Assembly (NCBI GenBank): GCA_038207625.1 | Contig: JBBQZO010000041.1 | Location: 1-46,464 of the forward strand | Source: JBBQZO01 sp038207625 | Lineage (GTDB): Bacteria > Pseudomonadota > Gammaproteobacteria > Burkholderiales > Burkholderiaceae_D | DNA: 46,464 nt | Direction of reading: 5' to 3' | In this document: positions 31,787 through 41,786 of the stretch, piece after piece | How positions within the stretch are numbered: position 1 is the stretch's first letter | How the letters are laid out: each line of letters opens with the position of its first letter | Notes under the pieces: generated by a model | Seen by the model: the letters and a program-made list of their open reading frames with translations, nothing else | What the model was told of the DNA's origin: nothing | Databases searched by the model: none | Program-made: the position numbers and the translations under genes

Positions 31787-32302
31787 ATGAGAATTAAACT
31801 GTTGACGATGAACCGGGCCGCCTTGCGCGCCACGCTGGCGCTGGTCGCCGCTCTGGGTGCCTGCGCTGCGCCGCTGGCGCACGGCCAGATCTATCTATGC
31901 ATTGACGCCAACGGCCTGAAGGAGCTGACTGACATCGGCCGGCCCGGTTGCCGCGCGCTCGACGTGCCGGGCAGTATCGCCGCACCGGCCCGCCGGGGCG
32001 ACGGCGCGCCGCGCAGCGCGCCCGCACCGATGGCCTCGCCGGCCAATTTCCCCAAGGTCGATACGACGCAGCAGAAGGCACGCGACAATGAACGGCGCGA
32101 CATTCTCAGCGACGAGCTGCGCAGCGAAGAGAAGAAGCTCGCCGAACTGAAGCGCGAATTCAATGGCGGCGAGCCCGAGCGCCATGGCGACGAGAAGAAC
32201 TACGCCAAGTACCAGGAGCGCACCGCCCAGTTGCGCGACAACGTGGCGCGCTCGGAGAAAAATGTCGAGGCGTTGCGGCGCGAATTGTCGAACATTAAAT
32301 GA
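31787..32302 (+). CDS. DUF4124 domain exported protein
   Basis: A 171-aa protein with a signal peptide and a short DUF4124 region (QIYLCIDANGLKELTDIGRPGCRALD, about 34-59 when counted from 31787). A charged coiled-coil segment follows (about 95-170: RSEEKKLAELKREF and so on), probably a rod-like periplasmic part. LGAC in the signal peptide could be a lipobox; otherwise cleavage follows AHG. Start options are ATGs at 31775, 31781, 31787 and 31808, none with a good Shine-Dalgarno. Its stop overlaps the ntrB start by four bases (ATGA at 32299-32302). Its function and link to nitrogen control are unknown. Confidence 0.75.
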   Translation: MRIKLLTMNRAALRATLALVAALGACAAPLAHGQIYLCIDANGLKELTDIGRPGCRALDVPGSIAAPARRGDGAPRSAPAPMASPANFPKVDTTQQKARDNERRDILSDELRSEEKKLAELKREFNGGEPERHGDEKNYAKYQERTAQLRDNVARSEKNVEALRRELSNIK

Positions 32303-33381
32303 GCCCCGACGAACGCCGCAACGGCGCACTGGCCGGTCTCGATTTGCTCGCTTCGGCCGTGATCCTGCTCGATGCGCAAGGCCACATCCATTACGCCAAT
32401 CCGGCCGCCGAAAACCTGCTGGAAAGCTCGCTCAAGGCGCTGTCGCGCCAGAAGCTGACGGCGCTGTTTGGCAACGCCGACGAGCTCGCCAAGCTGTGCG
32501 AGCAGGCGCTGGCGCACAAGTTCGCCGACCTGCGCCAGGACCTGACGCTCGAGCGCAGCGGGCGCGAACCGCTGCATGTGCATTCGATCGTCAGCGCACT
32601 GGACGATCCGGCGCTGCCGCTGTTGATCGAGCTGCGCGAAAACGTCCAGCAGCTCAAGCTCGACCGCGAGGAGCGCATTCTCGACCAGAGCCAGGTCAAC
32701 AAGGAGCTGGTGCGCAATCTGGCGCACGAGATCAAAAATCCGCTGGGCGGCATCCGCGGCGCGGCCCAGTTGCTCGAACTGGAGCTGCCGGCGCGCCACC
32801 TGTCCCAGCTGCGCGAATACACCCAGGTGATCATCAAGGAGGCCGACCGGCTGCAAACGCTGGTGGACCGCCTGCTGGCGCCGCACCGCCGCCCGCATAT
32901 CGTGGGCGACGTCAACATCCACGAGGTGTGCGAACGGGTGCGCAGCCTGATCCTGGCCGAGTTCCCCCATGGTCTGACGATACGGCGCGATTACGACGCC
33001 TCGATCCCCGAATTTCGCGGTGACAAGGAACAGCTGATTCAGACGGTGCTCAATATCGCCCACAACGCCGCCCAGGCCTTGTGCGAGCGCATCGCCGCCG
33101 GCGACGCCGAGCTGGTTTTGCGCACCCGGGTGGCGCGCCAGGTCACGCTGGCCAAGGTCCGCTACGGCCTGGCATTAGACTTGCATATCATCGACAATGG
33201 ACCGGGCATCTCGCCCCAGATCCGCGACCGTATCTTCTACCCGCTGGTGTCGGGACGGGAGGGCGGCAGCGGCCTGGGGCTGACACTGGCGCAAACCTTC
33301 GTGCAACAGCACCTGGGTGTGATCGAGTGCGAGAGCCGGCCAGGATGTACGGACTTCAGAATCCTGCTGCCGCTGCCCTGA
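32299..33381 (+). CDS. ntrB: Nitrogen regulation sensor kinase NtrB (GlnL)
   Basis: A 360-aa soluble histidine kinase/phosphatase controlled by PII. The N-terminal PAS domain (about 10-115) is followed by the H-box RNLAHEIKNPLGGIRGAAQ with H143, then the N box (LNIAHNAAQAL) and G boxes (DNGPGI, GSGLGLTLAQ). It phosphorylates NtrC, encoded next. The start overlaps the stop of the DUF4124 gene, so translation is coupled. No transmembrane segment is present, as expected for NtrB. Confidence 0.96.
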   Translation: MSPDERRNGALAGLDLLASAVILLDAQGHIHYANPAAENLLESSLKALSRQKLTALFGNADELAKLCEQALAHKFADLRQDLTLERSGREPLHVHSIVSALDDPALPLLIELRENVQQLKLDREERILDQSQVNKELVRNLAHEIKNPLGGIRGAAQLLELELPARHLSQLREYTQVIIKEADRLQTLVDRLLAPHRRPHIVGDVNIHEVCERVRSLILAEFPHGLTIRRDYDASIPEFRGDKEQLIQTVLNIAHNAAQALCERIAAGDAELVLRTRVARQVTLAKVRYGLALDLHIIDNGPGISPQIRDRIFYPLVSGREGGSGLGLTLAQTFVQQHLGVIECESRPGCTDFRILLPLP

Positions 33382-33449
33382 GGGCGCGCGCCTGTCTGAA
33401 GATCCGGATCCCACCGATTCACGATCCATATTGCAGGATGCAGACACAC

Positions 33450-34940
33450 ATGAAGCCAATCTGGATAGTCGACGACGACGCCTCGATCCGCTGGGTGCTT
33501 GAAAAAGCGCTGGCGCGCGAGAACCTGGCCACCAAGAGCTTCGCCAATGCGCGCGACGCGATGGCCGCGCTTGAATATGAAACCCCGCAGGTGCTGGTGT
33601 CGGACATCCGCATGCCGGGCGCCTCCGGGCTCGATCTGCTGGCCACCGTCAAGGCCAAGTTTCCCGGTCTGCCGGTGATCATCATCACCGCCTTCTCCGA
33701 CCTCGATTCGGCCGTCGCCGCATTCCAGGGCGGCGCCTTTGAATACCTGGCCAAGCCGTTCGACATCGACAAGGCGGTCGAACTGATCCGCCGCGCGCTC
33801 GACGAGAGCCTGCGCGAGACCAGCGTCGAAGCCGGACCCAGCGAGACGCCCGAGATCCTCGGTCAGGCGCCCGCGATGCAGGAAGTGTTTCGCGCCATCG
33901 GACGGCTGTCGCAGTCGAACGTGACGGTGCTGATCACGGGCGAATCGGGCACCGGCAAGGAGCTCGTTGCGCGCGCGCTGCACAAGCACAGCCCGCGCGC
34001 CGCGCAGCCTTTCATCGCGCTCAATACGGCGGCCATTCCGAAGGACTTGCTCGAGTCGGAGTTGTTCGGCCACGAGCGCGGCGCCTTCACCGGCGCCCAG
34101 ACCACCCGGCGCGGACGCTTCGAGCAGGCCGAGAACGGCACGCTGTTCCTCGATGAAATCGGCGACATGCCATTCGATCTGCAAACGCGTTTGCTGCGCG
34201 TGCTGTCGGACGGGCACTTCTACCGGGTCGGCGGACACCAGCCGATGAAGGCCAATGTGCGCGTGATCACCGCCACCCACCAGAACCTGGAACAGCGCGT
34301 GCGCGACGGCCTGTTCCGCGAAGACTTGTACCATCGGCTGAACGTGATCCGTTTGCGCCTGCCCAGTTTGCGCGAGCGGCGCGAGGATATCCCCTTGTTG
34401 GTGCGTCACTTCTTGGTGCAGAGTGCACGCCAATTGGGCGTCGAGGCGAAACGCATGAGCGATGGGGCGATGAGCTTCCTGACCGGGCTGGACTTGCCGG
34501 GCAATGTGCGTCAGCTGGAAAACCTGTGCAACTGGATCACCGTGATGGCGCCGGGCCAGACGGTGGACGTGCAGGACATGCCGCTTGAACTGAGCCAGGG
34601 ACAGGGCGCGGGCGCTGAGGCAAGCCACGCCAGCGCGCCGGCCGACATCAGCGCGCTCGCTGGCGTGGCGCCGGTCCAGGTGCACGCGCACGCGCCGCCC
34701 GGCGAGGGCGGCGTCAGCTGGATCGCGCTGCTCGAGCTGCAGGCCGCGGCGATGCTGACGGGGGGGCAGTCGGACGTGATGGACGTGCTGGGGCGCCAGT
34801 TCGAATCGGCGCTGATCAAGGTCGCGCTGCGCCACACGCACGGACGCAAGAACGACGCGGCGGTGCGGCTGGGCATCGGGCGCAATACCATCACGCGCAA
34901 GATCGCCGAACTGGGCATCGCCGGCGCCAGGGACGAATAA
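33450..34940 (+). CDS. ntrC: Nitrogen regulator NtrC (GlnG), sigma-54 activator
   Basis: A 496-aa response regulator. The receiver domain has the phosphorylation site D52 (VSDIRMPG), the AAA+ domain has Walker A GESGTGKE, the GAFTGA loop (ERGAFTGAQT) and Walker B LFLDEIGD, and the C-terminal Fis-type HTH ends in RLGIGRNTITRKIAELGI. A linker rich in Ala, Gly and His separates the AAA+ and DNA-binding parts. The ATG at 33450 is preferred over 33438 because the GCAGGA Shine-Dalgarno is too close to the latter. It likely binds the two sites upstream of glnA. Confidence 0.97.
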   Translation: MKPIWIVDDDASIRWVLEKALARENLATKSFANARDAMAALEYETPQVLVSDIRMPGASGLDLLATVKAKFPGLPVIIITAFSDLDSAVAAFQGGAFEYLAKPFDIDKAVELIRRALDESLRETSVEAGPSETPEILGQAPAMQEVFRAIGRLSQSNVTVLITGESGTGKELVARALHKHSPRAAQPFIALNTAAIPKDLLESELFGHERGAFTGAQTTRRGRFEQAENGTLFLDEIGDMPFDLQTRLLRVLSDGHFYRVGGHQPMKANVRVITATHQNLEQRVRDGLFREDLYHRLNVIRLRLPSLRERREDIPLLVRHFLVQSARQLGVEAKRMSDGAMSFLTGLDLPGNVRQLENLCNWITVMAPGQTVDVQDMPLELSQGQGAGAEASHASAPADISALAGVAPVQVHAHAPPGEGGVSWIALLELQAAAMLTGGQSDVMDVLGRQFESALIKVALRHTHGRKNDAAVRLGIGRNTITRKIAELGIAGARDE

Positions 34941-35082
34941 CGCCGGCCCGCGCGCGGCCCGGGGCAGCGTGCGCAACGGCCCGCCGGTGCGCGCCAGGCT
35001 CGCGTCAGTCGCCGCATCGGCCGCACCAGCGCGCCAGGATCGGGTAAGCTCTCGCATCGGCGCCCGCGTGCGCCTGTCCTGA

Positions 35083-36060
35083 ATGCGAAACCGTATGCTG
35101 ATCAATTGTGTAGCCTACCAAGAAGGCAAGAAACTGTCCGACATCTCGATCGAGGCGATCAGCGACTATCTGGAGCGGCCCGAGTGCTTCGTCTGGGTCG
35201 CGCTGCGCGATGCGCAAGACGACGAACTGTCCAAGATGCAGGAGGAGTTCGGCTTGCACGAGCTGGCGGTCGAGGATGCGCGGCGCGGCCATCAACGTCC
35301 CAAGATCGAGGAGTACGGCGACTCGCTGTTCGTGGTGGCGCAGACGGTCGACATGGTCGACGGCGAGATGTCGATCGGCGAAGTCGACATTTTTGTCGGC
35401 GCCAACTACGTGCTGTCGGCGCGCAACCGCAGCACCCAGGGTTTTCTGGGGGTGCGCGCACGCGCCGAGCGCGAGCCGCACCTGTTGCGCCAGGGCTCGG
35501 CGTTCGTGCTGTACGCGCTGCTCGACGCCGTCGTCGACCGCTATTTTCCGGTCGTCGACATGCTCGAGACGGAACTGGAAACGATCGAGGAGCGCATCTT
35601 TCTCCACGGCTCCGAGCGCGACACCATCGAGCGCCTGTATTTATTGAAGCGCAAGGTGTTGCTGCTGCGTCACGCGGTGGCGCCGCTGCTGGACGCGGTG
35701 GGCAAGCTGCACGGCGGGCGCGTGCCGGCGCTGTGCATGGACACCCAGGAATACTTCCGCGACGTGCACGATCACCTGCAGCGCATCAACACCAGCATCG
35801 ACGCCATCCGCGACACCATCGGCACCGCGATCCAGGTCAACCTGTCGATGGTGGCCATCGAGGAGGGCATCGTCAACAAGCGGCTCGCCGCCGGGGCGGC
35901 GATCTTCGCCATCTTCACCGCCTTCGCCGGCGTGTGGGGCATGAATTTCGAATGGATGCCGGAGCTCAAGTGGCACTACGGTTATCCGGCCTCGCTGGGC
36001 GTGATGTTCTCCGTGTGCGGCTATGCCTACTACCGCTTCCGCCGCTCAGGCTGGTTGTGA
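35083..36060 (+). CDS. corA: Magnesium/cobalt transporter CorA
   Basis: A 325-aa CorA-family channel. A large cytoplasmic N-terminal domain is followed by two C-terminal membrane helices; the pore signature GMN is in WGMNFEWMPEL at the end of the first. The last residues (YYRFRRSGWL) are basic and cytoplasmic. The start is the ATG at 35083 or the ATG at 35095; both are weakly supported. It stands between ntrC and a convergent flavoprotein gene. Confidence 0.95.
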   Translation: MRNRMLINCVAYQEGKKLSDISIEAISDYLERPECFVWVALRDAQDDELSKMQEEFGLHELAVEDARRGHQRPKIEEYGDSLFVVAQTVDMVDGEMSIGEVDIFVGANYVLSARNRSTQGFLGVRARAEREPHLLRQGSAFVLYALLDAVVDRYFPVVDMLETELETIEERIFLHGSERDTIERLYLLKRKVLLLRHAVAPLLDAVGKLHGGRVPALCMDTQEYFRDVHDHLQRINTSIDAIRDTIGTAIQVNLSMVAIEEGIVNKRLAAGAAIFAIFTAFAGVWGMNFEWMPELKWHYGYPASLGVMFSVCGYAYYRFRRSGWL

Positions 36061-36108
36061 GGCTGCCGGGCCGCCGCATCGTGCCGGCGGCGGCCATGCG
36101 CGGCGAGC

Positions 36109-37734
36109 TTAGCGCGCCATCGACAATGCAACGGCCTCGGCCACTTTGATGCCGTCCACCGCCGCCGACAGGATGCCGCCGGCGTAACCGGCGCCTTCGC
36201 CGGCCGGGAACAGGCCGCGCGTGTTGATGCTTTGCAGGTCAAGGTCGTTGCGCTTGATGCGGATCGGCGACGAGGTGCGCGTTTCGACCCCGGTCAGGAT
36301 CGCGTCGTGCTTGAAGTAGCCCTTGATCTGCTTGTCGAACGCGGGCAATGCTTCGCGCATGGCGGCGATCGCGTAGTCGGGCAGGGCGCTGGCCAGGTCG
36401 GTCAGATGCACCGCCGGTTTCAGGGACGGGATCACCGTGCCCAGCGCGCTGGACGTGCGACCGGCCACGAAGTCGCCCATCAGCTGGCCCGGCGCGTCGT
36501 AGTTGCTGCCGCCCAGTACATACGCATGCTCTTCCAGGCGGCGCTGCAGCTCGATGCCGGCCAGCGGATGGCCCGGATAATCGCTTGGGGTGATGCCCAC
36601 CACGATGGCGCTGTTGGCGTTGCGCTCGTTGCGCGAATACTGGCTCATGCCGTTGGTGACCACCCGGCCCGGCTCGGACGCGGCCGCCACCACGGTGCCG
36701 CCCGGGCACATGCAAAAGCTGTACACCGCGCGCCCGTTGCTGGCGTGATGCACCAGCTTGTAGTCGGCCGCGCCCAGGATCGGGTTGCCGGCGCTGGCGC
36801 CGAAGCGGCACTGGTCGATCAGTGACTGCGGGTGCTCGACCCGAAAGCCGATCGAGAACGGTTTCGCTTCCACGTACACGCCCCGTTGATACAGCATCTC
36901 GAAGGTGTCGCGCGCGCTGTGACCGATCGCCAGTACCACGTGGCTTGTTTCGATGTGGGTGCCGTCGGCCAGGCTTACGCCGCGCACCTGGCCAACGCCG
37001 TTCAGTTGTTCAATGTCGATGTCGGTGACCCGGCTCTGGAAACGGAATTCGCCGCCCAGGCTCTCGATGGTGGCGCGCATCTGCTCGACCATCTTGACGA
37101 GCCGGAAGGTGCCGATGTGCGGCTTGCTGACGTACATGATCTCTTCCGGCGCGCCGGCTTTGACGAACTCGGTCAATACCTTGCGCCCGTAGTGTTTCGG
37201 GTCCTTGATCTGGCTGTACAGCTTGCCGTCCGAAAAGGTGCCGGCGCCGCCCTCGCCGAACTGCACGTTCGACTCCGGATTGAGCTCGCGCTTGCGCCAG
37301 AAGCCGAAGGTGTCGACGGTGCGCTCGCGCACCACCTTGCCGCGCTCGAGGATCAGCGGGCGCAGTCCCATCTGCGCCAGAATCAGGCCGGCGAACAGGC
37401 CGCACGGGCCGGTGCCGATCACCACCGGGCGCGCGCCGCCGGGCGCCGGGGCGGCGCGTTCGCCGCCGGCCACGAAGTGGTAGCCGGTGTCGGGCGCGAC
37501 CATCAGGTGGGCGTCGTGCGCCAGGCGCGTCAGCAGCGCCGTCTCGTCGCTCGTTTCCACGTCGAGCGCGTAGATCAGCAAGATGGCGCTGCGCTTTCTG
37601 GCGTCGTAGCTGCGCTTGAACACCGTCAGGCTGAGCAGGTCGGCATCGTCGATGCCCAGGCGTGCCAGCACGGCGGCGCGCAAGGCGGCCTCGTCATGGT
37701 CGAGCGGGAGTTTCACTTCATTGAGTCGCAGCAT
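36109..37734 (-). CDS. FAD-dependent dehydrogenase, COG2509 family
   Basis: A 541-aa flavoprotein with an N-terminal ~95-residue domain typical of this family, then an FAD-binding fold (PVVIGTGPCGLFAGLILAQMG). Other family features are FGEGGAGTFSDGKLYSQIKDP, a Cys pair in YSFCMCPGG that may be redox-active, and the C-terminal GLFPAGEGAGYAGGI that contacts FAD. The natural substrate is not known for the family. The ATG at 37734 gives the expected N-terminus MLRLNEVKLPLDH. It is convergent with corA, with a GC hairpin lacking a T run in between. Confidence 0.9.
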   Translation of the reverse strand: MLRLNEVKLPLDHDEAALRAAVLARLGIDDADLLSLTVFKRSYDARKRSAILLIYALDVETSDETALLTRLAHDAHLMVAPDTGYHFVAGGERAAPAPGGARPVVIGTGPCGLFAGLILAQMGLRPLILERGKVVRERTVDTFGFWRKRELNPESNVQFGEGGAGTFSDGKLYSQIKDPKHYGRKVLTEFVKAGAPEEIMYVSKPHIGTFRLVKMVEQMRATIESLGGEFRFQSRVTDIDIEQLNGVGQVRGVSLADGTHIETSHVVLAIGHSARDTFEMLYQRGVYVEAKPFSIGFRVEHPQSLIDQCRFGASAGNPILGAADYKLVHHASNGRAVYSFCMCPGGTVVAAASEPGRVVTNGMSQYSRNERNANSAIVVGITPSDYPGHPLAGIELQRRLEEHAYVLGGSNYDAPGQLMGDFVAGRTSSALGTVIPSLKPAVHLTDLASALPDYAIAAMREALPAFDKQIKGYFKHDAILTGVETRTSSPIRIKRNDLDLQSINTRGLFPAGEGAGYAGGILSAAVDGIKVAEAVALSMAR

Positions 37735-38137
37735 AGTCCGTATTTCCGTCAGTTAAAGCCGGTGGGGGCAGTTCGCCCGCCGGCCGTGCAAGTCGCTATT
37801 TTACCCGCATAGGATGGCGCGGAGAGACGGCGCGGCGCTGGAATAAAGGAGGTGTCAGTTCGACTACATCAACATTGCAAAAAAAGAAACCATCATCGCG
37901 GATTTGTATTGTAAATACGGAAGTGTTGTATTTTGAGTAAATCAATAACGGCCTGTTGACGTGGTAATTTCATCATGGTTTTATTACGCATCCGACTGAT
38001 TTGTATAGACCATTGCAGCGGAGCCGGCCGCCATCGAAGCGCCCGGAGCTAAGTAGTTGAAGCTTCATGAGAGCTTAAGAGAGAAACATGACCCGCGCGC
38101 GCTGCGATACGTGGGCAATTTACTTAAAGGAAGTCAC
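37735..38137 (+). promoter_or_regulatory. Upstream region of the first TonB-dependent receptor
   Basis: A 403-bp gap without a supported gene. It holds a sigma-70 promoter: TTGACG (37956-37961), a 17-bp spacer and TTTTAT (37979-37984), which predicts a leader of about 147 nt. The DNA is AT-richer than its surroundings between about 37860 and 38000. Confidence 0.6.
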
Positions 38138-41100
38138 ATGTTCAGAAAAACTGTTTTGGTCCGTGCGCTGGCAATTGCCTTTTCCGCCGCCGCATTGTCG
38201 GCTGCCATCACCCCTGCTGCCACGGCGCAATCGAATACCACGGGAACGGTGTTCGGCCGCGTCGATGCCCCAAGCGGCGCCACCGTCGTCATTGAAAACG
38301 CCGCGACCGGTTTCCATCGCGTGCTGACACCAGATGCCAGTGGCCGCTACAACGCGCTGTCAGTCCCTGTGGGCGACTACAAAGTATCGCTGATGCGCAA
38401 CGGCAAGGTCGAGCGCAGTGAAGACACCTCGGTCGCCATCGGTGCCGGTAGCGATGTCAGCTTTGTCGCCGTCGCCGTCGTTGAAGTGGCGGGCCGGCGC
38501 AGCCGTATCGATGTCTCCAACACCAATCTGGGTGCCACGTTCTCGGCCAAAGAACTGGCCAAGCTGCCCATTGCGCCCACTGTGGGCGCCGTGATTCAAT
38601 TGGCGCCAGGTACCGTCAAGGGTGATGCCGGTTATGGCGGGGCTGGCGCTCCGAGCTTCGGCGGCGCATCCGGTTCTGAAAATGCTTACTTTATCAACGG
38701 TTTCCCTGTCACCAATCCGCTGACCCAGACCGGCTTCTCGTCGCTGCCGTTTTTCGCCATTGCGCAAGCGCAGATCCTGACCGGCGGCTACGGCGCCGAA
38801 TTCGGCCGCTCCACCGGCGGCATCGTCAACATCACCACCAAGCGTGGTACCAATACCTGGGAAGCGGGCTTCGCCGCCGAATACGAGCCTAGCGGGCTGC
38901 GCGCCAAGTCGCGCAACATCGTCTATCCGAACAACGGCACCCCGAAAGACGGCACCGTGCGCCAGTACCTGGCCAGCGATTCGCAGGATCGCACCCTGGT
39001 GAGCGCCTACGTGGCCGGCCCGCTCGTCAAGGACAAGCTGTTCGCGTTCCTGACCGTCGAGCAAACCCGCACCAATTCGAGCGGCGTGAGCGTCGTCAAC
39101 AGCGACCCGACCGCCGCCACGGCAGGCTGGGAAGAGCGTACGCTGACGCAGCCGCGCGTGATGCTCAAGCTCGACTGGAATATCACGGACGACCACCATC
39201 TGGAATACACGATGGTGCGCGACACGCCGGAGGATCACCGTAAGAACTACGGTTTCGACTACGCAGCCAAGACACACAATAATGTGCTCGGTTCGGAAGT
39301 GACCTACAAGAGCTATGGCCCGACGCCGATCGCGGCGACCACCGGGGGCGACCTCGACATCATCAAGTACACGGGTAACCTGACCGATGCCTTGAGCGTG
39401 ACGGCCCTGTACGGGCGCACTCAGGTCAACCGCTCACAAGATCAGGTTGGCTACAACCCCGCCTTCCCGCTGATCAGCGTCAACGACGGCGCCCCTGGCA
39501 TCAACTACGCGTCGAATCAGCCGTTTTCCGACGACGAATTTGCCGCCGGCTCGCATAACAAGTCGTCCGGTTATCGCCTCGATCTGGAATACAAGCTCAA
39601 CAACGAGCACACATTGCGCGCCGGTATCGATAACATGAAGCTCGATTCCTACTCGGGCACCTTGACCTCGGGCGGCATCAACTGGGTGTACGCATCGGAC
39701 CCATGTGGTGCGGCCATGGCGGTGCCAGGCGGCCCGATCGCGCCGAGCAATCTGAAATCGGCCGACGGCCAGACCTGTTATTCGGTGTCCTCGTTCAAAT
39801 TCAAGGCGGTCAATCCGGCCAAGGTCGACCAGGGTGCGCAATACATCGAAGATCGTTGGCAAATCACCAAAGACGTGCTGGCCGTGCTGGGCTTGCGCAA
39901 CGAGTCGTTCAAGAATTATAACGATACCGGCGCGGCCTTCATCACCCAGGATCGTCAGATCGAGCCACGCGTGGCCCTGTCGTGGGACATGAACGGCGAT
40001 TCGTCGACCAAGTTGTTTGCCAGCGGCGGTCGCTACCACCTGCAAATGCCGGCGAACGTGTCGATCCGCACCGGCGGCGCATCGACTTACCTGCAACAGT
40101 ATTTCTCGTACACGGGGGTTGATCAAACCACCGGCGCCCCCCTTGGCACCAAACCGCTGACGTCGCTGTATTCGCCCGATGGCGAAACGGGCGCGCCGAA
40201 GGACCTGGGCTATGTCGCGGCGAAGAACCTGGACTCGCATTACCAGGACGAGATCGCGTTCGGCTTTGAGAAGGCGTTGTCGAAACAGCTGAACGTCGGT
40301 GCCAAGTTCACCTACCGTGAACTAAAGAGCACGCTGGAAGACTGGTGCGATCCGCGTCCTATGCTGAAATGGGCCAAGGATCACGGCATTTCCACCGATA
40401 AATTCGGCACCTTGGGCGACGATGGTGCCTTGCACACCGATCCCAACGGCAAGTTCGCAGCCGGTCCTGCATGGGGCTGCTCGATCATCAATCCGGGCAA
40501 GACCAACACCTGGGATCTGGACATCAACGGCGACGGCGTGCTTGAGCATGTGGTGTTGTCGCCGACCGATATGGCCGGTGGTGAAAGCACGCGCGACGGT
40601 GCGGACCTGCCGGCGGCATCGCGTAAATATGTCGCCGTCGACCTGTTTGCCGAGCATCCGTTTGATGGCAAATGGTATGGCAAAGTCAATTACACCTGGT
40701 CGCGTTCGCGTGGCAATACCGAAGGTCAGCTCAATTCGGATCTGGCCCAGGCTGACCCGGCAACCACGGTCGCGTATGACTTCAAGGAAATCGAAGAGTA
40801 CGGCACCGGCTTGCTGCCGAACGATCGTACCCACGTGATGAAAGCGTTCGGTTACTACGCCGTCACACCGGAAGTGTCGGTGGGTGCCAACTTGCTGGTC
40901 TCGTCGGGTCGTCCGCGTCAGTGCCTGGGTGCCTACCCTGATCCCGCCGATCTGGCAGGTTCGCTGTATGGCAAACTGTTCCATTATTGCCCAGCACCTG
41001 GCGCCGCAGGCGACGCGGCGACGGTGCCGTCGCCGCGCGGAACCACGGGCAACATGCCCTGGACCAAAACGCTCGACCTGAACGTGGCCTACAAGCCGAC

Positions 41101-41269
41101 CTGGCTGGCTGGCCTGCAATTGAAGGCAGACGTCTTTAACGTCTTCAACAGTCAGACCGCCTCGCGCGAGCGTGATCAGTCAGGCACGGCCAGTACCTAT
41201 CAGATGACGACGAACTATACCGATGCACGTTCCGTCAAGTTCTCTGTTGAGTACGGCACGAAGTTCTGA
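38138..41269 (+). CDS. TonB-dependent receptor, Oar-like, first of a tandem pair
   Basis: A 1043-aa outer-membrane receptor. The signal peptide MFRKTVLVRALAIAFSAA... is cleaved near TAQ (about 31). A carboxypeptidase-regulatory-like beta-sandwich follows (about 36-110: GRVDAPSGATVVIEN), then the plug with NGFPVTNPL and GGYGAEFGRSTGGIVNITTKRGTN, and the barrel. The last residue is Phe in VKFSVEYGTKF, as expected for BAM targeting. The start is the ATG at 38138 with AAGGAAG. A transported substrate cannot be assigned; the Oar-like layout suggests complex carbohydrates or peptides. The paralog at 41787 shares the N-terminus closely. Confidence 0.93.
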   Translation: MFRKTVLVRALAIAFSAAALSAAITPAATAQSNTTGTVFGRVDAPSGATVVIENAATGFHRVLTPDASGRYNALSVPVGDYKVSLMRNGKVERSEDTSVAIGAGSDVSFVAVAVVEVAGRRSRIDVSNTNLGATFSAKELAKLPIAPTVGAVIQLAPGTVKGDAGYGGAGAPSFGGASGSENAYFINGFPVTNPLTQTGFSSLPFFAIAQAQILTGGYGAEFGRSTGGIVNITTKRGTNTWEAGFAAEYEPSGLRAKSRNIVYPNNGTPKDGTVRQYLASDSQDRTLVSAYVAGPLVKDKLFAFLTVEQTRTNSSGVSVVNSDPTAATAGWEERTLTQPRVMLKLDWNITDDHHLEYTMVRDTPEDHRKNYGFDYAAKTHNNVLGSEVTYKSYGPTPIAATTGGDLDIIKYTGNLTDALSVTALYGRTQVNRSQDQVGYNPAFPLISVNDGAPGINYASNQPFSDDEFAAGSHNKSSGYRLDLEYKLNNEHTLRAGIDNMKLDSYSGTLTSGGINWVYASDPCGAAMAVPGGPIAPSNLKSADGQTCYSVSSFKFKAVNPAKVDQGAQYIEDRWQITKDVLAVLGLRNESFKNYNDTGAAFITQDRQIEPRVALSWDMNGDSSTKLFASGGRYHLQMPANVSIRTGGASTYLQQYFSYTGVDQTTGAPLGTKPLTSLYSPDGETGAPKDLGYVAAKNLDSHYQDEIAFGFEKALSKQLNVGAKFTYRELKSTLEDWCDPRPMLKWAKDHGISTDKFGTLGDDGALHTDPNGKFAAGPAWGCSIINPGKTNTWDLDINGDGVLEHVVLSPTDMAGGESTRDGADLPAASRKYVAVDLFAEHPFDGKWYGKVNYTWSRSRGNTEGQLNSDLAQADPATTVAYDFKEIEEYGTGLLPNDRTHVMKAFGYYAVTPEVSVGANLLVSSGRPRQCLGAYPDPADLAGSLYGKLFHYCPAPGAAGDAATVPSPRGTTGNMPWTKTLDLNVAYKPTWLAGLQLKADVFNVFNSQTASRERDQSGTASTYQMTTNYTDARSVKFSVEYGTKF

Positions 41270-41786
41270 TCCGGCAGCACCGCGTGGAGGGCGCGCCTAT
41301 CCTGGCGCGCCTTGCGAACCGCCGCGCTGATGTCAGTTTGAAAAAGAACCGCAGCCTTCGAGCAGCGGTTCTTTTTTTGAATGGAAAACATTGGCATTTC
41401 AGCATTTCCGATCGGTCAGCTGACTTGGCACATCGGTAAGCTGCGAGCGCGGCGCCGCCGGCCCAAAATAGTGCAAACACGCTTCAATATTGTGCTGCGC
41501 CGCACCATATATGGGCCTTAATCCTCACTATGAGCACCAGATAAAGCTAATGTGTTGTTTATACGCATACTCATGCCCTTGCCCGTTGACACTTATCCTT
41601 TCGCTATGGTTCCATGTACGTCTTAGGCAGGCCTGATTAGCATCAAGGAATGTTTGATTAATCGCCCATGAGGTGGTTGAGTAGGAAAATGTAGTGGGAC
41701 TTAAAAAAACTGTAGCAACGTGATTTAACGCATAACACTTTTACCCAAGCCGATCTACCAGAGACGCTTCTTAATTAGGAAATCAC
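41270..41786. other. Gap between the two TonB-dependent receptors
   Basis: A 517-bp spacer that begins with a terminator (41343-41378). The remainder is AT-rich with many stop codons in all frames and no convincing promoter; a TTGACA at 41586-41591 lacks a -10 box at the right distance. No gene is supported. Confidence 0.5.
41343..41378 (+). terminator. Terminator after the first TonB-dependent receptor
   Basis: AAAGAACCGC (41343-41352) pairs with GCGGTTCTTT (41365-41374), followed by a T run to 41378. Confidence 0.9.

Noticed and set aside
33237..35105. 622-codon frame antisense to ntrC
   Set aside because: Antisense of a certain gene, with biased composition and no recognisable domain.
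36069..36095. GC hairpin between corA and the COG2509 gene as a terminator
   Set aside because: The stem GGCCGCCG/CGGCGGCC is real but no T run follows on either strand; it may only slow polymerase.
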